Source: Cochlodiniinecator piscidefendens (GTDB taxonomy: Bacteria; Pseudomonadota; Alphaproteobacteria; Rhodobacterales; Rhodobacteraceae). Taken from it: 64,000 nt of DNA. The notes beneath the pieces are model-generated. The model saw only the letters and a list, made by a program, of their open reading frames with translations. It had not been told where the DNA came from and searched no databases. Positions within the stretch are counted from its first letter, which is position 1. Each line of letters begins with the position of its first letter. Below, piece by piece: positions 1 through 8,527 of the stretch. The DNA is taken from assembly GCF_011326755.1 (NCBI RefSeq), contig NZ_JAAOIE010000009.1, forward strand, positions 33,758 through 97,757, in the 5' to 3' direction. The position numbers and the translations under genes were made by a program.

Positions 1-1
1 G

Positions 2-1507
2 GCGATTGTATTGCAATCGTCGGCGGCGGTGGCCCTATTGGTTGCAGGGTTTTCAGCCAGCGGCGTGATGGCGTTTGGTACCGGGCTTGCGGTTGTTTTG
101 GGGGGTGATCTTGGGTCTGCCTTGATCATTCAGGTTCTAAGTTTCCGGCTGGATTGGCTTGTGCCTTTGCTCCTGTCTGTTGGGGGTTGGTTGTTTGTGA
201 AAAGCGATCAAAAGCGCCTGCGCCAATATGGGCGTATTCTGATGGGTGTCGCCTTTATCCTGATTTCACTGCGGTTTCTGCGCGAAGCCATGGACCCAAT
301 CCGCGAAAGCGCGTTTTTACCCGCGCTCGCGGATTATCTGGCGCGCGATTATATCACCGCGTTTTTGGTTGGGGCGGCGCTGGCCTTTATCATGCATTCA
401 AGCGTTGCGACGATTTTGATGTGTGTGACGTTGGTTGCGATCGGGGCGATCCCGCTAGAGGCCGGCATATCGCTGGTGTTGGGGGCAAACCTTGGGTCTG
501 CTTTGATCCCGATTTGGCTGACGCGGGGGATGCCACCGCTAGCGCGGCGTGTGCCCTTTGCCAACTTTGGATTGCGGGGCAGTTGGGCGTTTTTGATGTT
601 GTTGACCGTGAACCTCATTCCGGTCACGCAATACCTGACGATGATTGGTCCCGCGCAGACGCTGATCAATACGCATATTGCCTTTAACGTCACGCTGCTG
701 ATTGTCGCCTTGCCATTTGTGCATCGTTTGGGCGGTTTGGCCGAAGCCTATCTGCCGGATGGTGCCCAAGGCGGGACAAATCCGCTGGATGAAAGCATGA
801 GCGCGCTAGACCATAGTGTTCTGAACAACCCACGCCTTGCCCTGCCCAGTCTGAAACGCGAAGTGCTGCGCATGGGTGAAATGGTTGAACGTATGGCCGC
901 GCCTGCGATGGAAGTCTACGAAAGCGGCGATCAAGACCGGATCGAAGAGTTGATCGCGCTCGATCAACTGGTCAATAAAACCCTATCAGGCATTCGCCAA
1001 TATATGGCGTCGCTGCCTTTGGCTGAGTGGTCCAAACCGGATATCAAAGCCGCGCGTGAATTGGCCGAATATGCCATCAGCCTTGAAACTGCTGGCGATA
1101 CCGTTGCCAAACGCCTGATGCCGCTGGCCCGTCAAAAAGCGAAAAAAGGCCTTAGCTTTTCCCCGGCGGGGTGGTCGGAATTACGGTCGCTGCATGAAAC
1201 GGTTCTGGCCAGTATGCGGCTTGCCTCAAACGTGCTGCTGTCCGAAGACATCGAAAGCGCGCGTCTGTTGGTGGGCGAAAAAGGCGAAATCGCCAGGTTT
1301 GAACGCAAAAGCCGCAAAAAGCACCTGAAGCGTTTGGCCGAAGGCGGTGTTTCCAGCTTTGAAACCAGCGATATTCACCTTGAAACTTTAAGGGGTTTAC
1401 GTGATCTCAACAGTCAATGCGCTGCGATTGCCTATCCGCTGCTCTATCGCAGTGGACAGTTGTTAGAAACGCGCCTGATTGAATCGCTGGACGAGGCCGA
1501 TACCTAA
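2..1507 (+). CDS. Na/Pi cotransporter family protein, 5'-truncated by window edge
   Basis: Sodium-dependent phosphate transporter of the NptA/PNaS family in the inner membrane. The frame is open to the left edge, so the true start lies outside; the TTG at 11 is only the first possible start inside the window. Two inverted-repeat signatures of the family are visible: QSSAAV followed by GGDLGSA at the very start, and HSSVAT (about residue 129) followed by GANLGSA (about residue 157). Five or more hydrophobic segments fill the first 240 visible residues. The C-terminal 230 residues are helical and charged, as in the PhoU-like domain attached to many members. Its stop codon overlaps the stop of the convergent RpiR gene by 4 bases. 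Function is inferred from family; phosphate is the usual substrate. Confidence 0.88.
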   Translation, partial: AIVLQSSAAVALLVAGFSASGVMAFGTGLAVVLGGDLGSALIIQVLSFRLDWLVPLLLSVGGWLFVKSDQKRLRQYGRILMGVAFILISLRFLREAMDPIRESAFLPALADYLARDYITAFLVGAALAFIMHSSVATILMCVTLVAIGAIPLEAGISLVLGANLGSALIPIWLTRGMPPLARRVPFANFGLRGSWAFLMLLTVNLIPVTQYLTMIGPAQTLINTHIAFNVTLLIVALPFVHRLGGLAEAYLPDGAQGGTNPLDESMSALDHSVLNNPRLALPSLKREVLRMGEMVERMAAPAMEVYESGDQDRIEELIALDQLVNKTLSGIRQYMASLPLAEWSKPDIKAARELAEYAISLETAGDTVAKRLMPLARQKAKKGLSFSPAGWSELRSLHETVLASMRLASNVLLSEDIESARLLVGEKGEIARFERKSRKKHLKRLAEGGVSSFETSDIHLETLRGLRDLNSQCAAIAYPLLYRSGQLLETRLIESLDEADT

Positions 1508-2376
1508 CTGAATTTGCGAAACAGCCGCGTCATGTCAAAGAGTTCATCCAATTGATCATAGCGGTCGCGGGTCTCTGGCCAGCTTTCTTCTTGGGTGGCG
1601 GCGATCAACGCCTCAAGCAGCATCATGGTTGAGATATTGGAATCCCACGCTGATGGGATTTCAACCCAGCAATTGAACACCTGTGACGCAACCTTTGTCA
1701 CCGGAGAGGCCCATTGATCGGTGATCAAAATCACCTTTACCCCACGCGCGGCGGCCAGTTCAGCCAGTCTTTGTAAATTGGTTTCATAGCGCCGCACATC
1801 AAACATCAGCAAGGTGTCGCCTTCGACCATATCCAACACATAGTGCGGCCAGGTTGCGGAGGAGGAGGTCATATGCGTGACCCGTTCGCGCACCGCCTGA
1901 AGGTGGGTAAACGCGTAATCGGCCAAAGCGCGCGTAATGCGCCCGCCCACCACATAAAGGCGATGATCAGTATTTGCCATTTGTTGAACGGCGGCATCAA
2001 ATTTAACCGTGTCTATATTGGTAAACGTCTGACCGAGATTGTTCATCACCGCATCTGCAAACCGATTCAGCATATGAGAATCCGGCACCTCAGCCGCCCA
2101 GTTTTCGCGCCGCTGCGTTGGGCCTGATCCTTTGGCCTCGAGTTCATTGCGCAACGCCTGATGAAATTGCGGGTAGCCCTTAAAGCCCAGCTTTTGAACC
2201 ATGCGGGCAACCGTTGGTGTTGATACATCTGCATTCGTCGCAACAATGGTAATGGAGGCCAAGCCAGCCGCAGGGTAGTTTTCAAGCAGAGAATTGGCCA
2301 ATTTGCGTTCGGCTTGTGTCAATGAATCATAATGTTCCCGGATCAATTCACGGACGGTCGAGGTCGCTTTGGGCAC
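1504..2376 (-). CDS. MurR/RpiR-family transcriptional regulator
   Basis: DNA-binding regulator of 290 residues with an N-terminal RpiR-type helix-turn-helix (about residues 1-77, with STPTVARMVQKLGFKGYPQF) and a C-terminal SIS sugar-phosphate-type sensing domain (about residues 125-255). Length is normal for the family. It is transcribed divergently from the amidohydrolase/glutamine synthetase operon starting at 2522, so it most likely controls that operon and itself from the 145-base gap, which contains two inverted repeats (2408-2424 and 2449-2467). The effector is unknown; the SIS domain need not bind a sugar phosphate, since RpiR members also control amine and nucleoside catabolism. Convergent 4-base overlap with the Na/Pi gene. 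Confidence 0.88.
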   Translation of the reverse strand: MPKATSTVRELIREHYDSLTQAERKLANSLLENYPAAGLASITIVATNADVSTPTVARMVQKLGFKGYPQFHQALRNELEAKGSGPTQRRENWAAEVPDSHMLNRFADAVMNNLGQTFTNIDTVKFDAAVQQMANTDHRLYVVGGRITRALADYAFTHLQAVRERVTHMTSSSATWPHYVLDMVEGDTLLMFDVRRYETNLQRLAELAAARGVKVILITDQWASPVTKVASQVFNCWVEIPSAWDSNISTMMLLEALIAATQEESWPETRDRYDQLDELFDMTRLFRKFS

Positions 2377-2407
2377 GTCATATTCCTGTCTTGTTCACCC
2401 GGATACT

Positions 2408-2424
2408 ATGCGTTTTGTACGCAT
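2408..2424. promoter_or_regulatory. candidate RpiR operator, perfect inverted repeat
   Basis: ATGCGT, a 5-base spacer, then ACGCAT: a perfect 6-base inverted repeat lying 32 bases upstream of the RpiR start. Position suggests autoregulation. Assignment to the RpiR protein is inference from location. Confidence 0.4.
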
Positions 2425-2448
2425 TAAGCCAGTAAAGCCGAAGGAATG

Positions 2449-2467
2449 TATTTCTGCTATGAAAATA
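2449..2467. promoter_or_regulatory. candidate operator of TATTTC-N6-GAAAATA type
   Basis: Imperfect inverted repeat in an A/T-rich stretch about 55-75 bases before the start at 2522. TTTC/GAAA arms are common in RpiR-family operators. It sits where the promoter of the amidohydrolase operon would be expected. Low certainty, because A/T-rich promoters give such repeats by chance. Confidence 0.3.
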
Positions 2468-2521
2468 TATTGACACAAGGCGTATTTTTAGAAAGTATTT
2501 TATCACAAGAGGGAATTTTCA

Positions 2522-3313
2522 ATGCTGCACACCACTGCTGAACCATGTGAGACCGTGGTTGAGACACTCAATCCTGAGGGACGGGGTCCGGTCGTGATCC
2601 TATGTGAACACGCATCGAACTTTATCCCGGAGCGATACCATGGCTTGGGCCTAACAGCAGAAGCACGCATAAGCCACGCAGCTTGGGATCCTGGCGCCCT
2701 GGCAATGTCGAAGATTCTATCAAAAGCACTGGACGCCCCTCTGGTGACCAGCACGGTGTCACGTCTGGTCTATGACAGCAACCGACCACCCGAAGCCGAT
2801 AGCGCGATGCCGTCTAAATCAGAATTGATTGATGTCCCCGGCAACGTAAACCTTTCGGCCGAGGCGCGCGCAGAACGGACACAAACAGTTTACGTTCCTT
2901 TTTGCGCAGAAGTAGACGCGGTTTTGGCTCGACGGGTTGCACAGGACATTCCAACCGCAGTCATCACCATGCATACCTTTACCCCGATTTACCACGGCGC
3001 TATGCGCGACGTTGAAATTGGCGTTCTGCATGACGACGACAGCGCCTTTGCAGATGCAATGCTGTATCAAGCCCCAAGCCTTGGTGAACGCGTTGTGCGG
3101 CGCAATGAACCTTATGGTCCCGCTGATGGTGTGACCCATTCATTAAAGCTACACGGTCAATCGCGCGGCTTGCCAAATGTTATGATTGAGGTGCGCAATG
3201 ATCTGGCCACCAACCCCGAAGACGAAGCCAAAATGGCGCAAGAGCTGCTGACCCTCATTGGTCCGGCGCTTGTGCATCTGGGGCTGATCCAATTGGGTCG
3301 TTCCCACACCTAA
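2522..3313 (+). CDS. N-formylglutamate amidohydrolase family protein
   Basis: Zinc-dependent amidohydrolase of the FGase fold (263 residues). The N-terminal signature CEHASNFIPE (about residues 31-40), the segment VSRLVYDSNRP (about residue 80) and the later ITMHTFTP and MIEVRNDL blocks are typical of the family, which in histidine catabolism (HutG) removes formate from N-formylglutamate. No hut gene is nearby. Instead it opens an operon with a glutamine-synthetase-like ligase, an aldehyde dehydrogenase and an alcohol dehydrogenase, so I infer that it hydrolyses a gamma-glutamyl amide or related N-acyl glutamate. Start ATG at 2522 has GAGGGA 8 bases upstream. Next gene begins 24 bases after the stop. 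Confidence 0.8.
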   Translation: MLHTTAEPCETVVETLNPEGRGPVVILCEHASNFIPERYHGLGLTAEARISHAAWDPGALAMSKILSKALDAPLVTSTVSRLVYDSNRPPEADSAMPSKSELIDVPGNVNLSAEARAERTQTVYVPFCAEVDAVLARRVAQDIPTAVITMHTFTPIYHGAMRDVEIGVLHDDDSAFADAMLYQAPSLGERVVRRNEPYGPADGVTHSLKLHGQSRGLPNVMIEVRNDLATNPEDEAKMAQELLTLIGPALVHLGLIQLGRSHT

Positions 3314-3337
3314 CCCCAACCAGACAGGAACCTTGAT

Positions 3338-4699
3338 ATGTCCGGCATTCTGAGTTTTGAGACCCTAAAAGCGCAGGTTACCTCTGGTGAGGTTGATACT
3401 GTTTTGATGTGCCTTGTTGATATGCAGGGCCGCCTGATGGGCAAACGGTTTCACGCCGCCCATTTTGTGAACGGTGGCTGGGAAGAAAGCCATTGCTGCA
3501 ACTACCTGTTGGCCACCGATCTGGAGATGGCAACGCCAGATGGTTATGCATCAACCAGTTGGGAAAGCGGCTATGGCGATTACGTGATGCGCCCCGATAT
3601 GGCGACGCTGCGCCCGGTGCCGTGGTTGGATGCAACCGTTATGGTGCTATGTGATGTGCTTGATCATCATCACCACGAACCGATCCCCCATTCACCGCGT
3701 GCGGTTCTGAAAAAGCAGCTCGCACGGCTTGAGGAAATGGGCCTATCTGCGATTGCCGCGACAGAGCTTGAATTTTTTATCTTTGAGAAAAGCTTTGACG
3801 ATATCCGCAAATCGGGGTTCCGCGATCTAGAGCCTATTTCAGGCTATAACGAAGATTACCACATCTTCCAAACCACCAAAGAAGAAGACCTGATGCGCCC
3901 GGTGCGCAATCATCTTTATGCCGCTGGACTGCCGATTGAGGGCACCAAAGGCGAGGCCGAAGCAGGCCAAGAAGAACTAAACATCAAATACGCCGAAGCA
4001 CTGGATACATCCGATTATCACACCATCGCCAAGCACGCGATTAAGGAAATCGCCTGGCAAAAGGGCCGCGCGGTGACGTTCTTACCGAAGTGGTCTCATG
4101 ACCGGGTCGGGTCCTCTTCGCATGTGCATCAGTCGCTTTGGAAAGATGGAAAAAATGCGTTCTTTGATGCGGATGATGAACTCGGCATGTCCGATCTGAT
4201 GAAAAACTACATGGCGGGTCTGCTGAAATACGCGCCGGATTATACCTATTTTCTCGCGCCATATGTGAACAGCTATAAGCGGTTCCAGAAAGGCACCTTT
4301 GCCCCGACGCGCACCATCTGGTCCGTTGATAACCGTACTGCTGGGTTCCGCCTCTGTGCGGCTGGGTCAAAATCTGTGCGGGTTGAATGCCGGGTGGGTG
4401 GATCGGACCTGAACCCATATCTGGCGATTGCTGCGCAATTGGCTGCGGGTATCAAAGGGATCGAAGATCAACTGCCGCTTGATCCGCCGACCGTTGGCGA
4501 TGCTTATGCAGGGGATACTGGGTTCATTCCGCAAAACCTGCGTGATGCGATGGCGGCGTTGACGTCATCCAAAATGCTACGCGATGCCATGGGCGAAGAT
4601 GTGATTGATCACTATAGCCGCGCAGCGGAATGGGAACTCGAAGAATTTGACCGTGTGGTGACCGATTATGAAATCGCCCGCGGCTTTGAACGCGCCTAA
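3338..4699 (+). CDS. glutamine synthetase family protein, probable gamma-glutamyl-amine ligase
   Basis: ATP-dependent ligase of the glutamine synthetase superfamily (453 residues). It carries the beta-grasp N-domain (about residues 1-110) and the catalytic domain with ATELEFFIF (about 145), GSSSHVHQSLW (about 260), the NRTAGFRLC arginine loop (about 335) and ECRVGGSDLNPYLAIAA near 350-370. Length and these motifs are closer to PuuA-type gamma-glutamylpolyamine or ethanolamine ligases than to housekeeping GlnA: the adenylylation-loop region of GlnA near the C terminus is not recognisable. Expected reaction: L-glutamate + amine + ATP to gamma-glutamylamide. Neighbouring dehydrogenases and an amidohydrolase support a catabolic role. 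The substrate is not deducible from sequence. AGGAAC lies just before the ATG. Confidence 0.82.
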   Translation: MSGILSFETLKAQVTSGEVDTVLMCLVDMQGRLMGKRFHAAHFVNGGWEESHCCNYLLATDLEMATPDGYASTSWESGYGDYVMRPDMATLRPVPWLDATVMVLCDVLDHHHHEPIPHSPRAVLKKQLARLEEMGLSAIAATELEFFIFEKSFDDIRKSGFRDLEPISGYNEDYHIFQTTKEEDLMRPVRNHLYAAGLPIEGTKGEAEAGQEELNIKYAEALDTSDYHTIAKHAIKEIAWQKGRAVTFLPKWSHDRVGSSSHVHQSLWKDGKNAFFDADDELGMSDLMKNYMAGLLKYAPDYTYFLAPYVNSYKRFQKGTFAPTRTIWSVDNRTAGFRLCAAGSKSVRVECRVGGSDLNPYLAIAAQLAAGIKGIEDQLPLDPPTVGDAYAGDTGFIPQNLRDAMAALTSSKMLRDAMGEDVIDHYSRAAEWELEEFDRVVTDYEIARGFERA

Positions 4700-4781
4700 G
4701 CGCATAGATTTATACGGCGGTGAACGCCTACTGGGTTTCTGTCGGCGCATGTCGGCAGAGCCTTTGGTTTAAGAGGATGCC

Positions 4782-6164
4782 ATGACCAAAGTTCTGAAAT
4801 GTATCTCACCGATTGATGGATCGGTTTATGCTGAACGCACGTGTCTGACGCGCGACGAAGCCTTTGACGCCGCAGAAAACGCCCGTAACGCGCAGGCGGC
4901 ATGGGCTGCACGCCCGTTGCAGGAACGCATTGATCTGGTGATGGCCGGTGTGGCGGCCGTTGGTGAAATGAACGATGTGATCGTGCCCGAAATTGCCCAT
5001 ATGATGGGACGCCCTGTACGATACGGCGGTGAATTTGGTGGGTTTAACGAACGCGCCAGCCACATGGCCTCTATCGCGCAGACCGCGTTGGCCGATATCG
5101 AAGTGGGCGAAGACGACAGCTTTAAACGCTATATCAAACGACTGCCGCATGGCGTGGTCCTGGTCGTTGCCCCCTGGAACTACCCCTATATGACCGCGAT
5201 CAATACCGTGGCGCCTGCGCTGATTGCTGGGAACACCGTGATCCTGAAACACGCGACCCAAACTCTACTGGTCGGTGAACGTATGGCCGCAGCATTCCAT
5301 AGCGTTGGCGTTCCTTCGGATGTGTTTCAAAATGTATTCCTAGACCACGACACCACATCTGAACTGATTTCACGCAAGGCCTTTAACTTTGTGAACTTCA
5401 CCGGGTCTGTTGGCGGTGGTCAGGCGATGGAGCGCGCGGCGGCGGGCACATTTACCGGCGTTGGCACTGAACTTGGCGGGAAAGACCCGGGTTATGTGAT
5501 GGAAGACGCGGACCTTGATGCAGCGGTTGATACGTTGATTGATGGCGCGATGTTCAACTCTGGCCAGTGCTGCTGTGGCATTGAACGGATTTACGTACAC
5601 GAAAGCCTATATGACGCCTTCCTTGAAAAGGCTGTGGCGATCGTAAACGGCTATACCCTTGGCAACCCAATGGACGCAGAAACCACCATCGGCCCGATGG
5701 CCAGCGTGCGCTTTGCCAATGATGTACGCGCACAAATCGCTGAAGCCATTGAAGCAGGCGCAGTGGCCCATATCGACACGATGGCGGCAGACGATGGCGG
5801 TGCATACCTCACCCCACAAATCCTGACCAACGTAACCCACGACATGCGCGTGATGCGCGAAGAAAGCTTTGGCCCGGTTGTGGGTATCATGAAGGTGTCA
5901 TCAGATGCCGAAGCAATTCTATTGATGAACGACAGCAACTTTGGCCTGACTGCGTCTCTGTGGACCGCTGATCTGGATCGCGCGGCCGCTGTTGGTGATC
6001 AAATCGAAACCGGCACCGTGTTTATGAACCGGGCTGACTACCTTGATCCGGGCCTATGCTGGACCGGGTGCAAAGACACAGGGCGCGGTGGCGGTCTGTC
6101 TGTCATTGGCTACCACAACCTCACACGCCCAAAATCCTACCACTTGAAAAAGGTGACATCATGA
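4782..6164 (+). CDS. aldehyde dehydrogenase family protein
   Basis: NAD(P)-dependent aldehyde dehydrogenase, 460 residues, cytoplasmic. Visible landmarks: APWNYP (about 126) with the cofactor lysine in VILKHA, the catalytic glutamate in GTELGGKDPGYV (about 228), the catalytic cysteine in FNSGQCCCGIER (about 262; three adjacent Cys, the middle one aligning best with the nucleophile), and EESFGPV (about 364). It resembles the succinate-semialdehyde and amino-aldehyde dehydrogenase branch. The next gene starts inside its stop codon (ATGA at 6161-6164), so the two are translationally coupled. In this operon it would oxidise the aldehyde formed by the downstream alcohol dehydrogenase. Start supported by AAGAGGA upstream of the ATG. 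Confidence 0.9.
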   Translation: MTKVLKCISPIDGSVYAERTCLTRDEAFDAAENARNAQAAWAARPLQERIDLVMAGVAAVGEMNDVIVPEIAHMMGRPVRYGGEFGGFNERASHMASIAQTALADIEVGEDDSFKRYIKRLPHGVVLVVAPWNYPYMTAINTVAPALIAGNTVILKHATQTLLVGERMAAAFHSVGVPSDVFQNVFLDHDTTSELISRKAFNFVNFTGSVGGGQAMERAAAGTFTGVGTELGGKDPGYVMEDADLDAAVDTLIDGAMFNSGQCCCGIERIYVHESLYDAFLEKAVAIVNGYTLGNPMDAETTIGPMASVRFANDVRAQIAEAIEAGAVAHIDTMAADDGGAYLTPQILTNVTHDMRVMREESFGPVVGIMKVSSDAEAILLMNDSNFGLTASLWTADLDRAAAVGDQIETGTVFMNRADYLDPGLCWTGCKDTGRGGGLSVIGYHNLTRPKSYHLKKVTS

Positions 6165-7306
6165 ACCTTGTTGGCAACTGGTCCTACCCGACCACAATGA
6201 AATTCGGCAATGGCCGGATCAAAGAACTGCCCGAAGCCTGCGCAGCCGCTGGGATCAAACGCCCCTTGTTGGTAACCGATAAGGGTCTTGCGGGTCTGCC
6301 GATCACAACTGAAACACTCGATATCATGGAGGCCGCAGGCCTTGGCCGTGGTATGTTTTCAGAGGTTGATCCAAACCCAAATGAGCTGAACCTAGAAGCC
6401 GGCGTTGCCGCCTATAAAGCGGGCGATCATGACGGCGTTATTGCCTTTGGTGGTGGTTCTGGTTTGGACCTTGGCAAAATGGTTGCCTTTATGGCCGGTC
6501 AAACCCGCCCGATCTGGGATTTTGAAGATATTGGCGATTGGTGGACCCGCGCCGACGCAGATGCCATCGCGCCGATCATTGCTGTGCCGACCACCGCAGG
6601 CACCGGATCAGAAGTGGGTCGCGCGTCGGTCATCACAGATTCCGTCACCCATGTGAAAAAGATCATCTTTCACCCCAAAGTGCTGCCTGCGGTTGTCATC
6701 TGTGACCCTGAACTAACCGTTGGAATGCCGAAGTTTATCACAGCAGGCACCGGGCTTGATGCCTTTGCCCATTGTGTTGAGGCGTTTAGCAGCCCGCATT
6801 ACCACCCGATGTCACAAGGCATCGCGCTAGAAGGGATGCGTCTGGTCAAGGAATACCTGCCACGCGCCTATGCCGATGGTACTGATCTAGAGGCGCGCGC
6901 GCATATGATGTCAGCGGCGGCGATGGGGGCAACCGGGTTCCAAAAAGGTCTCGGTGCTATTCACGCGCTTAGCCATCCGATTGGCGCGGTTTATAACACC
7001 CACCACGGCACCACCAATGCGGTGTGTATGCCTGCGGTTCTGGCCTTTAACGCGCCAGCCATTGCAGACCGCTTTGATATGGCATCTGCGTATTTGGGCA
7101 TTTCTGGCGGGTTCAAAGGGTTCCGCGATTACGTCCAAAACCTGAACGACAGCATGGCGATCCCGCATAAACTGTCTGACATGGGTGTTGGCACAGATCG
7201 CGTTGATGAACTGACAGCAATGGCCCTGAATGACCCAAGCTGCGGCGGCAACCCGATTGAGTTGACCACCGAAAACACCAAGCAGCTGTTCATCGACTGC
7301 ATCTAA
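6161..7306 (+). CDS. iron-containing alcohol dehydrogenase
   Basis: Group III (Fe2+-dependent) alcohol dehydrogenase of 381 residues. The NAD-binding GGGSGLDLGK (about 92-101), PTTAGTGSEVG (about 144), the metal ligands in GLDAFAHCVEAF (Asp and His near 198-202), and the His-containing HALSHPIG and NTHHGT (about 268-285) are all present. The reading frame extends upstream to 6056, but the ATG at 6161 overlapping the aldehyde dehydrogenase stop as ATGA gives the normal N terminus (MNLVGNWSYP). Last gene of the RpiR-linked operon; a terminator-like hairpin follows at 7328. Likely converts a terminal hydroxyl to an aldehyde; substrate unknown. Confidence 0.9.
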   Translation: MNLVGNWSYPTTMKFGNGRIKELPEACAAAGIKRPLLVTDKGLAGLPITTETLDIMEAAGLGRGMFSEVDPNPNELNLEAGVAAYKAGDHDGVIAFGGGSGLDLGKMVAFMAGQTRPIWDFEDIGDWWTRADADAIAPIIAVPTTAGTGSEVGRASVITDSVTHVKKIIFHPKVLPAVVICDPELTVGMPKFITAGTGLDAFAHCVEAFSSPHYHPMSQGIALEGMRLVKEYLPRAYADGTDLEARAHMMSAAAMGATGFQKGLGAIHALSHPIGAVYNTHHGTTNAVCMPAVLAFNAPAIADRFDMASAYLGISGGFKGFRDYVQNLNDSMAIPHKLSDMGVGTDRVDELTAMALNDPSCGGNPIELTTENTKQLFIDCI

Positions 7307-7327
7307 ATTGCGGTAAGCATCATGCAC

Positions 7328-7352
7328 AAAGGCGGCCTTTGGGTCGCCTTTT
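7328..7352 (+). terminator. probable rho-independent terminator of the GS/ALDH/ADH operon
   Basis: AAAGGCG and CGCCTTT arms around a 10-base loop, 21 bases after the alcohol dehydrogenase stop. The T tract is short (TTTTGG, then GTTTTT after a few bases), so efficiency may be moderate. Confidence 0.55.
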
Positions 7353-7447
7353 GGCGTTTTTACCTAACGGAGATGTGTAAACTCAGGGATTGATGGTTTT
7401 GCCTCCACCCGGCAAATTCGACCGTGCCCCCGAAAGAAACGGATCAA

Positions 7448-7813
7448 ATGCGCCTTTTTATCACCTTGTGTCTCGCCACGTTTTTGATGGCTTGTGAAGA
7501 AGACGTCGAAATCTTGACGGCTGAGGAGCTGGTGGAGCTGTTCAGCACAGATCACAGGATCGCCTTTAGCCGTACTCGTTTTTCAGGTACCGCAACGATT
7601 TCGGCAGACAATACCTTTGAGGCAATCGTACCTCTATTGGGCAATGACAGCGGTGTGTGGTGGTTAGACAGCAATCAAGTCTGTAGTCGCTGGGAGGCCC
7701 TGCGTCGTGGCCAAACACTTTGCATAAGTATTGGTCAGCTTCCTGATGAGACTTATGTTGGCTTTTTGGCGGGTGCAAATACGCGGTTAGGGACATTTCG
7801 CATTATACACTGA
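7448..7813 (+). CDS. small putative lipoprotein of unknown function
   Basis: Protein of 121 residues. The start chosen at 7448 gives an N terminus MRLFITLCLATFLMAC, which is a short lipoprotein signal peptide with a lipobox ending FLMAC at Cys16; the frame is open from 7424, but those extra residues would spoil the signal. The mature part is about 105 residues with several aromatic residues (SGVWWLDSNQVCSRW) and a second pair of cysteines (about 84 and 95), perhaps a disulfide in the periplasm. Small secreted proteins of about this size with a conserved W..C..W pattern are common in Rhodobacteraceae but uncharacterised. It sits alone between the terminator at 7328 and the GntR gene. Confidence 0.6.
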   Translation: MRLFITLCLATFLMACEEDVEILTAEELVELFSTDHRIAFSRTRFSGTATISADNTFEAIVPLLGNDSGVWWLDSNQVCSRWEALRRGQTLCISIGQLPDETYVGFLAGANTRLGTFRIIH

Positions 7814-7918
7814 ATTACGACTGCAAAATGCCTGCGTCCCTCATTCACTTTAACCTTCTAACGAAGGGGGTTTTCTTGTATTTGAACAAGCTAGAATAAT
7901 CATAGCAGCGAATTTTCC

Positions 7919-8527
7919 GTGACGGACCCACATAACAAAAAATCTGACGTGATCGCACAGCAACTTGTTCAAAAGATTGTCTGCGGAGAATTCGCACCCG
8001 GCGAAAAGCTCCCCCAAGATCATTTTGCACGGGAATTTAAGGTGAGTCAGGCAACCGTTCGCGAAGCGTTGATGCGTGTTGTTGCGCAGGGGTTGGCTAT
8101 AAGCCTGCCGCGTCGCGGAATGTGTGTGGCCCCGCTGGACAAAGGGGCCGTAGATGAATTGAGTTTGATGCGTCAGGCGCTGGAACCTCTCGCGCTGTTC
8201 CATTCCGTGCCCAACCTCACAGGCGATCAGATCAAACATGCCATCAACGTACAAGAGCAATGCGATATGGCGGAAACGGCCCTGGAATGGGAAGAGGCAA
8301 ACCGCCAGTTTCATATGGCCATTATTGCGGGCTGTGGCATGGCGCGCCTCACCGAAGAGATAAACAATCTGCAACTGCTGTATGCGCGTCATTTTCTCGC
8401 GAAATACGCCAACCGCTGGAAATCCCGTGTGGATCCTGATCACCAGGCCATTATCGCCGCGATACTCGACAGAGATGCGCCAAAGGCGAGTGCCGTGCTT
8501 CAACGTCACTTAACACGGTTAACTTAA
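7919..8527 (+). CDS. bioR: GntR-family (FCD) regulator, probable biotin repressor BioR
   Basis: Regulator of 202 residues with an N-terminal GntR winged helix (GEFAPGEKLPQDHFAREF then VSQATVREALMRVV, about residues 22-58) and a C-terminal all-helical FCD domain (metal-ligand-type His and Asp in the 130-175 region). GTG start. It ends 3' to 3' against bioC with a 4-base overlap, and two TTATCGATAA sites lie before bioB at the other end of that operon. BioR, the alphaproteobacterial GntR repressor of biotin genes, recognises exactly this kind of palindrome and is often encoded beside bio genes, so I infer BioR. No such box is visible before this gene itself, so autoregulation is not indicated. 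Alternative: an unrelated FCD regulator. Confidence 0.72.
   Translation: MTDPHNKKSDVIAQQLVQKIVCGEFAPGEKLPQDHFAREFKVSQATVREALMRVVAQGLAISLPRRGMCVAPLDKGAVDELSLMRQALEPLALFHSVPNLTGDQIKHAINVQEQCDMAETALEWEEANRQFHMAIIAGCGMARLTEEINNLQLLYARHFLAKYANRWKSRVDPDHQAIIAAILDRDAPKASAVLQRHLTRLT

Noticed and set aside
2522..3313. hutG of a histidine utilisation operon
   Set aside because: No hutH, hutU, hutI or hutF nearby; the operon context is amine-type.
6056..6160. N-terminal extension of the alcohol dehydrogenase frame
   Set aside because: Lies inside the aldehyde dehydrogenase gene and adds residues unlike the family. The ATGA at 6161 gives the right start.
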